A DNA stretch of 64,000 bases. It comes from Metellina segmentata (lineage: Eukaryota > Arthropoda > Arachnida > Araneae > Tetragnathidae). A program made the translations under genes and the position numbers. The stretch covers positions 88,406,911 to 88,470,910 of the forward strand of contig OX375883.1 of assembly GCA_947359465.1 (NCBI GenBank). The letters are read 5' to 3'. Within the stretch, counting starts at the first letter, position 1. Each line of letters starts with the position of its first letter. This document shows, in pieces, positions 46,101 through 55,600 of the stretch. The notes under the pieces are model-generated. The model was not told the origin of the DNA and made no database searches. It saw only the letters and a list, made by a program, of their open reading frames with translations.

Positions 46101-49100
46101 GAGCTGCCGATGAATGAATCATTTTCACAAAGTTGCCGATGCAACCGCTCAAACATTTTGTGGTTCGGCATACGCATGTTCAGTAAACGTTCCTGATACA
46201 ATAGCGCTGCTCTGCCGTTCCCATTAGAAGCACCGTACATCATATGCACGTCCGCTTTTTCACTAATTGTAAAATCTCCCATCACGGTCGACAGAACAGT
46301 TGTAAATGACGACGACCCGCATATGCATCAGATCACGGATGGATAGGCACACTACTGCCCTCTACCCACATCATTTACAATCACAGCTGCCGAGTTTGTA
46401 ATAATGTTGGTGGGTCGCAATTTTGAGCATTTATTGTAAACATTGATGCAAAGAAGCACTTTGCAATGATGTTGTAAATAAACAATGTTTTTCTGTTCAT
46501 GTCTCATTTTTTGTGTTTGTGCCTCCACGCGTCACTTCCCACCATAGATTCCTTTCCGAAAAATGTATGTTTTAGTAAGCTGTACCACTTCTCTAAGTTT
46601 GTCCCATGGCCGTAGAATCACCCTATATATAGATTGAAATATTTTAATCTCGATATTAAGGTTAAAAATACGGATCACTGTGGTCTTATTATAGGTCACC
46701 ATGTGCCCCATTTAATTGTATAACCTCTAGTGGTCTTCCAAAAATTTTAATTTAATTAGGGGTCTTGTTCTGAATAATCAGCAATTTTTCGATATTTGGT
46801 AGTTTAGCGACTTTTTTATAGCTTTTTTTTTCTTTAGCGAAGAGAGGGCGTGCCCGACGCATTCGATATTGAACTGATTATTTCCTTATTCACACTCATG
46901 GTCCATAGCCAACTTCTTTGTTGATCCCGTTTATGGTATGGTTCATATCGAACTTTCGTTTTACTAACTATAATGTGGTGAACCATGTGATGTGCCAATA
47001 TTTCTTGTGCACCTCACTAGATGGCAGCATGTCACAAGCCATCTATTTCACCAGAGCATGTCGGCCGCGCGTGCGTGATATATGTCTCTAACCTTTCCCC
47101 CAGATGAGGAACAGTCTAGCTATATGTACTTAACCACGATGCATGCTCGCCTCGAGCTAGAATAATAAACTTGCTTTTTCCCAGTATTTGAATCACATTC
47201 AATCCTTGAATGGATGGTTTTCTAACCCACTCCATAACAACAACTTATGGAGCTAATTGAATTAGCACATGGGTCTTATGGTACCAGCTCCTTGGAGCAT
47301 GTCTGTTGAGTTTTCTGAATAAATAGAAAAACCAATTTTTTCAGTTGACCATTACATTTGGTCCTCATCCAAGTCTGATATACATAACTAAATAAGAGAA
47401 CTTATGGATACGTCAGGTAATTATGACGCTGCTCGCTAAATCGTAAAAAAAGGCTATTCAATCCAGGATAAAAAGGGTTCAAGCCTTTCTGAAGGACCAA
47501 TGTGCATATTCGAGTAAAGAAAATTGGATCTACTTATTAAATAAGATGTGGACTTATGGAGTTGTTAATAGGCCATGTGTGTTCAGGAGAAACGGAAAAG
47601 GATCAAATCTAGCATTATCATGCCGCTGAGATTAGTGAAATACCTTCGATAAGAGAGAGAGAGAGAGAGTGAATCAAGTATACATGATCGAGTCGTCTCA
47701 GCTGCATCGTAACGTATGTGTTATGCCCAGTCCAATCGAGTGTCAAAATGGAATGATCGAGAAATTTTGTATTTGAATCATGTCTCTAAATTATCTTGTT
47801 CTTATATGAAGGGCAGGGGCGTCATCGGCTTGTACCATATGGTACTAGCCGACCCTTTTCTCTAACACGTGGACGTTGGAATGTGCTCAACAGCCAGACG
47901 GTGACAAAAACAACTTCAGACTTTGCATGTGCGGGTTTTGACAAAATACCGAAAGAGAGTATTTTCTCATCGGCGGCAAGGCGTTCCGTTTGATCCATCG
48001 ACACAGCTGGAGTTTCCGTCGGTTCCCTAATCCCATGTCTGGGATGAAGATTTGCTGTTGGGAACCCAAGTCGGTTACAAACGGTTTTTGCATCTGTGTG
48101 GGGGTGTCTTGAGTTCGGTGGAGGACATAAACACCTCTTGCCAGGGCTGGGAATTCACTCCCCCCCCCTCCCGTTCGCAGGTGCGGTTCTGCGGAACCAA
48201 GAGAACGTGGATTTTAGAAAAAGACGTCTCTGTTTGCCATTGTTACTTTGGCTCCAGGCAGGATATCGATGGTCGATGTCTGTGCCCTTAATTAATCTTG
48301 TAAATTTAAATGTAAATATTTAATTTATCTAAATAAATAGTTTAATTTTAAACCAGCTGTCCGTCTAGTTCGTACATGACGGTACAGGCTTAAAAGGCAC
48401 CTCTCTCTTGCAGAATGTACTTATCGCCGATTGGCGAAGCACACTGTTCTACGACCGCGGTCCGTACTCTACCCTACGCAAGGTAGCGGCCAGAGTAAGC
48501 CACTAGGACGGACTATGGTGAGGTCCGAAGTCCGAACTGGCTGTTCGAAGGGATGTAATAGGACAATGGTGAAACTATGGGTAAAAAGCCCGGTGCACAC
48601 ATCCGGTTTTCCAACGTGCGGCGCCGCTGCCGTAACGCAAGTGCGGTTTGAGATACATTAGATCCAGGAGTAGTGCACACATGCCTCCGGCGTAGCTGCG
48701 ATGACGCACGTCCAACGTGCGTGCAATATGTACAGCAAAATCCCCACGGCGCCGCAGCTCGCCGCACACCCGTCTTCGCTCTGAAGTACTTTGTTTTCAT
48801 AAATATAGCGAATACAAATGATAATTAATAAATGGTTGTATCCTGTATCTTCTATTTTGTTTCAAAATATACTTTTTTGTACACCAAGTAAGCGAAATAA
48901 ACACGTTTTCTTCGACAGAATATTTATCGCAAATGGCGCGAAATGAGTACTTGCGTCATTTCATGGTTATGTGTGCATAGTTGGGCTTCAGTGCCGCACG
49001 TTGAAAAACCGGATTTGTGCACCAGGTCTAAGAGTTCCGTGATCCGGACGAAAGGATCGAGAAAGGGCTCTACGGTTCGATCAGCAATGCTCTGTACGTG

Positions 49101-49620
49101 CGAAATCGGGGCTATCCGGCACGCTGGAATTGGATGCCAAAGAAAGAAGGCTGGTTGCCCTACCAAACTGGACCGCGGTATCCGATGAAGTACCGCTGGG
49201 GGCCTCGTGACTCCTGAGTCAAGAGTCTCATATGGGAGCTATGCCTAAACTTTAAGCGTCGGTCCTCTCATGTACCCTGCCGAACCGGGTGATGGTGGCG
49301 GAGGCTTTCGACTGTGCTTACCGGAGTGGCGGGTATCGATGCCCCGATGACCCATTTTCTTCGGCTATTGGGACACCACTCCTCTTTCGTTTTCTATCCG
49401 AGGTCCTCTCTAGTTATTTTGGCTAATTCATTATGCCTTCACGGTGGTGCGAAGGTGAGTGCTTGCCTCCAATTAAGAAGATGGGAGGGGGGACGTATTT
49501 ATCTTGGTTTTTATTATTGTCGTTTTCTTTGTGTGTTTATATTTATTGAGAACTATTATAATTTAGTTTCAATCTTGATCGACAGTTTCTTCATCTTGTT
49601 TATCTTTATTAAACGGTTTA

Positions 49621-49697
<77 letters not shown>

Positions 49698-52600
49698 TGA
49701 CGAGCCTCTCCACATTTTTCAATGAACTCGTCTGGATGACGTGGGAGTCACGGGATTAAGTGAGAATGGCATTTAACTGCTGCTGGAGAAGGTAAGTAAT
49801 CATTCTGGTACTTACTTTTGCGAGTAATGGGAAAGGCTGCTGATCTAAGCGAATTTGATAGAGGGCAGATCGTAATGGCCCGAAGACTCGGAACGAGTAT
49901 CACCGAAACTGCACGACTGGTAGGTTGTTCACGATCTGTCGTTGTTAGTGTTCATGCAAAGGGGATAAATGACGGTGACACCAGCAGTAAATGCCAAGGG
50001 GTTGGTCGTCCACGCGTCATCAGTGAAAAAGGACGCCGGAGACTGTCCCGCTTGGTAAAACAAAATTGGCGCCAGACAGTGGCTCAGCTGACAGCCCAAT
50101 ACGATGCAGGTGCAAGCGCAAGTGTTTCGGAACACACATTTCAGCGGATACTGTTGGATATGGGACTGTGCAGCAGACGTCCCATTCGTGTGCCTCTGTT
50201 GACCAAGCGTCATCGTGAACTACGCCTACAGTGGGCCCGGGAAGATCGAGACTGGACCATGGATGAGTGGAAGAGAGTTGCCTGGTTAGGCGAATCCTGA
50301 TTTCTCATTCATCACGTCGATGGTCGTGTCAGGGTACGCCGTCTGCCAGGCTAACAGTTGCTCCCGTCTTGAACAGCAGGTCATACATAGGCTGGTGGTG
50401 GTGGTATTATGCTATGGGGTAGTTCTCATGGGCGACTCTGGGACCCGTAGTTATGGTAGAACAGACTATGAAAGCTGCGAACTATCTGAACAGCATTGCT
50501 TAAAAGTTGCACTCTTATATGTCGTCTGTCTTCCCAACAGGAAACGGAATCTTCCAGCAGGACAACGCCCCATGTCTCAAAGCTAGGATAGTGTTGGAGT
50601 GGTTCGAGGAGCATACTGATGAATGCATACTATGCCTGGCTGCCTAAGTCGCCGGATCTTAATCCGATAGAGCACATTTGGGGTGTCATGGAGAGGCAGC
50701 TCAGAGCTCAAACACCAGCATGTCCGAATATCTCGACATTGCGTGACCTCTGCTAAGACATTTGGTACAACCTGTCTCCAGTCATGCCCCAAGAACTTGT
50801 GGAATCTATGCCCAGGCGCGTTGCAGCTATTTTGCAGGCCAAAGGAGGCGCATTGCGTTATTGAGTAGGTGGTCATAATGTTTTGGCTCTTCAGTGTATA
50901 ATCTAACAATTAAATGAAATGAGTCATGTGATAATAAAATGGATAGAATATACAATTATATGTGATAGATGAACCCAATGTCATGCAAAAAGTTTAAAAT
51001 ATTTGGATCATGACTCTCTTGAAGTTTTTTCTTCTATGTACCAGTTTTTCATGTTATATTTATTAGTAATTCTTTGAAATTGTTAGACAATCTACTTACT
51101 TTAACACACACAAAATTTAAGATAATACTTACTTGAACAGCATCTTCATCGTCCGAAAAATCTATTGGTTCGCAGCGCCAGTTGTATTTTGTTAACCATC
51201 CGAGTGATATGAACTGAAATGGAAGTTCAAGAAATTAAAACTTTCAGAAAAATACTTTTATCTTTCAAAATACAATTATTAAGATTTCAGGGCTTAGGAC
51301 CGGAATCAGTCCAGGTTTCAATCAGAAATAGGTACCATTTCAAATTTTCATGATTGTTTTCCAAATCAAAAACTGATAAATGACTGTATCGACCTCGAGA
51401 AATGCTCCCGTCACAAAATCGATATTCAGTTTCATCACACTGTCGCACTGCATGGGACAACAATATTTTCATTTATGAACTACTTATTATCGTCGCCAGA
51501 AACAAAACAAAATAAAATTCAAACATCGACGGAGTCACCCCTACTCAAAATAAACGATGTCTGTTACTAGCTATCACCTAGACTTAATGGCGGGAGCAGT
51601 TCTTGAGGCTGAAAGACCACCATCATTAAACGAGGCTTACCGTATATTCTACCGTCGATTAGACACAAGCAAATATCAGTTAAAAGGTATTTATATTCCA
51701 CCCTTTTAAGTGCTCATTGGACGGTTATAATTATATTTTAAGTTTATAAGTTTATATTTTAAGTCAAAATCCACAAAATTGTCTGAAGTTTTAAAACTTT
51801 TCATTTGATTTTTTTCAGATACCTTAAAAGAAGACCTAGGGGATCAACCATTGAAACATTTACGACCGAATGCGGACACAAATTACGAAATATTACTATC
51901 TAATAATTCTAACCCCGAAAGCATATAGCGTGAAAGATTCTCCACGCGAATCCATGATTAGACGTTTGATTGGTCGTATTAAGGAACGGGGTTCTGCAAG
52001 TTACAGTACTCTAATTACCCGAACTCCATTTATCCGGATCGCTTTGAGAAAAAACGATATCAGCAAAATTCGCATTTTGAGTTTCTTGTCGGTGAATGAC
52101 AAAACTGAAGAGGACGAAGTGTCAATTGAGGACATAAAAAACAGTAAGAGTTCCTGGATGATCGGAGTGCAGTGCAGAGGACGTAGGCGAGTAGCTGGTG
52201 TGTGATTCTTCGGACCCTGGATTCTCCAAATTCTCAGTGACGATGAACACATTCAAAAGACGAGAGAAGAACTCATTGACGACCCGGAAGACGACGACGA
52301 CGTTGCTACTCAACCAGACGCGGGACCGTCAGCTTGTAAGGCGTTTGCGTGCCTTGACATAGCGGCTAAAATGGATGGAGCGGCAGCCTGCGTGCTACCA
52401 TCTACAGCTACTCGCCGCGAGTTCATGCGAGACATGGCTGCACGAAAACGAGTAAAGACAGCGAAATAACTAACTTTGACCGATATGTTCAAGCAATGAT
52501 ACATTTTAATGCAGTATATAAGTACAAAATACAGTCGGTACCGGCTATATGGTCACCCCTCTTATATGGTCAGTTTTCTAAAGTCCCGTCTCACTTAATA

Positions 52601-55600
52601 GAGAATATGTGTTAAAGTGCATCGCTTATATAGTCATTTTATTTTCCTGGTTATCGGTTATATGGTCAAGTTTTTTATCTTTTCAATAAGGTTATCGTTT
52701 TTTTAAAATAGTAATTGTAACACAGAGAATAACCAAAAGAAAAAAGTCTTGCCAACACAGAGAGGACCTAAATCTACGCCTTTATTTCGCTCCCCTTCTC
52801 CCCCTTTCTCTTTTGCGTTGTATCAACATCGGTGTTACACCCCACCCCTCCTCAATTATCTTCATCCCCAAGCACAACAGGTGGACATCTGTGTTGATTG
52901 TTTGAAGTATCTCTCCCTGTTTGAAAAGTACGTTGAAATTGAGACGAAAAGTGTACATTTTGTTTCATTTGTATCATACTTGCCGAATAAGAACGTTCAT
53001 TCATGGTTAAAAACATTTTGTGGTTTTTTTTAGTCTGCTGACAAATTGTTTCTCTGCGAAAAATAAAAACAAAAACGAAAAAAAAAAGTTAAAATCTGCG
53101 ATTTTTTATGCTGTTGACATTCCAAAGAAAACAATAATAATTAAATTAATTTAAAAATGTTCTAGATTGAATTTTTAAATTCGCCGCGACCCAAAAATTG
53201 CAAAAAATTTGGACTATTTGTGTGTCTAAGATTCGTCAGTACTGATAACGAAAAACAGAAAAACAAACACTTCCTTTTATAATATAGATAAGTGCATTGA
53301 ATATGGATGCACGTACGTACGTGTACTGTACTTAGATTGTAAGATACGCTAATAAATTTCACTACAAATATATTGCATATTTCTTATATTAGTTTTTGCT
53401 TCGCGAATTCATTAAAAAAATGTTCTTTAAAGTTTAATTATTTGTTTATGAGCACTATATCTGATAGGTCAATATAATCCTGCCATAATTAAAAAGTATA
53501 GTATAGTTCCGCATATATGGTCTGATTTTTCTGGACCCCTGAGCTGACCATATAACCGATAGTGACTGCATTTACGAAACTCTGTTTTCATACCCATTAA
53601 ATTACATTACATAGGTACCAAAGCAAAGTTCGTTGTGTTTTTACTAAGAAATAACCTTTTTTTTTTCGTGAACTATACAATTATCCGGATAGTGTCTGGT
53701 CCCAATTGATTCGGATAGTAGGAGTTCTACTGTACCTTCCATAAACAGAAAGGTAGGTAGGTATTTTAATTAACGTTGCACTGAAGCAACACCCAACGGG
53801 CTATTCCATAAATAAGCAGACCACGCTCAATTAGGAGCGAAGTCACAGTTAAACCTATAACTTCTTCTACAGATCTGTCTACTCTTGATTCCACACTGCG
53901 TGAATTCCAAACGTTCAGATTCACAATGCACCGAATCTATAATTAGTCAAGTTTACGGGTAATGGTAATGGTAATACTAATTTTAGTAAACGTCGTACTA
54001 GAGCAACACAACGGGCTACTGACGACGGTCCGGGATCAGTCCCTTAAGGGAAAGATCCGAGGACAACACCTCGTAATTTTGAACCACGGTCAGATGACGA
54101 AGCAACACCTGAGCTGGCACCCCACTCTCCAAACTTCCACGCCAACCCAACGTGAGGACTTTCGGCCACGACAGATTTAAGGTGCACCAGCCGCCTCTAC
54201 ACCATACGCTTACAAACATCCATGCCCGCACCCGGATTCGAACCAGGAACCTTCCGATCTAGAGGCTAACACCTTAACCACTATACCGGTTGGTCGGCTC
54301 AAGTTTACAGGATTCGCATTAACAGGGATTTTGTTGGTGTGAAGGGTTGCTTAGCCTTGTTTTAATTGATATCAAGTTAAATAATAGTAATAAAAGTGAA
54401 TAGGGAAATTTCCCCCAGTCAAGTTAGGATCCCTTAACACCAACACAATGCACGTCAGTCTGAAGCGAGCCGGCTCAGGTGTTGCTTCGTCATCTGACCG
54501 TGGTTCAAAATTACGAGGTGTTGTCCTCGGATCTTTCCCTTAAGCAAGGGATTGCTCCCGGACCGTCGTCAATAGCCCGTTGTGTTGCTCTAGTTCGACG
54601 TTAACTAAAATTACCATTACCATTACTGAAGCTAGCCGACCAACCGGTCTGGTGGTAAAAGGGTTAACCTCTCGATCGCAAGATTCCTTTTTCGAATCCG
54701 GGACAGTGCATGGATGTTTGTAAGCATATGGTGTAGAGGCGACTACACCTTAAATCTGTCGTGGCCGAAAATCATCACGTTGGGTTGGTGTGGAAGTTTG
54801 CAGTGTGGTGCCAGCTCAGGTGTTGCTCGTCATCTGACCAGGGTTCAAAATAACGTGGTGTTGTCCTCGGATCTTTACCTTTGGGGATTGATCCCGGACC
54901 GTCGTCAACAGTTGTCTTGCTCTAGTACAACGTTAATTAATAATTACCAGTTTGAATCGAGATGGAATTGACTGACGAAGATTCGAAAGAACTGTTTCCC
55001 TACGAAATACTTGTTCGTATGAAAACCTTTCACACTACTCGAACTACGAACTTTCCCCTTTAGTGCATTGAATCTATATTTAGTAAGTTTCTACAAGATT
55101 TGGACATTCGAAAAAAGGGCTTCCTTATGAAATACGTGTTTGTCTGAAAACCTTTCACACTTCTCGAACTACGAACTTCCCCCTTTAGTGCATTGAATCT
55201 ATATTTAGTAAGTTTCTACAAGATTTGGACATTCGAAAAAAGGGCTTCCTTATGAAATACGTGTTTGTCTGAAAACCTTTCACACTTCTCGAACTACGAA
55301 CTTTCCCCTTTAGTGCATTGAATCTATATTTAGTAAGTTTCTACAAGATTTGGACATTCGAAAAAAGGGCTTCCTTATGAAATACGTGTTTGTCTGAAAA
55401 CCTTTCACACTTCTCGAACTACGAACTTCCCCCTTTAGTGCATTGAATCTATATTTAGTAAGTTTCTACAAGATTTGGACATTCGAAAAAAGGGCTTCCA
55501 TATGAAATACGTGTTTGTCTGAAAACCTTTCACACTACTCGAACTACCCCCTTTAGTGCATTGAATCTATATTTTGTCCGTTTCTACAAGATTTGGGCAT

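Noticed and set aside
46986..47355. Confident LTR retrotransposon
   Set aside because: Only one LTR-like end pair and a weak primer-site resemblance; no gag-pol, no second LTR. Kept only as a low-confidence repeat.
48430..49300. rRNA gene fragment suggested by GC richness
   Set aside because: I could not match any conserved 18S, 28S or 5S block by eye.
49314..49700. 128-codon frame ending in an Ile-Tyr run
   Set aside because: The C-terminal third is just the TA microsatellite; the rest has no family features.
54215..54303. tRNA gene on the minus strand
   Set aside because: A and B boxes are present, but it is followed by the SINE body seen in more than ten copies, so it is a SINE head and not a tRNA gene. 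The same holds for 21595-21662, 21783-21855 and 56850-56920.
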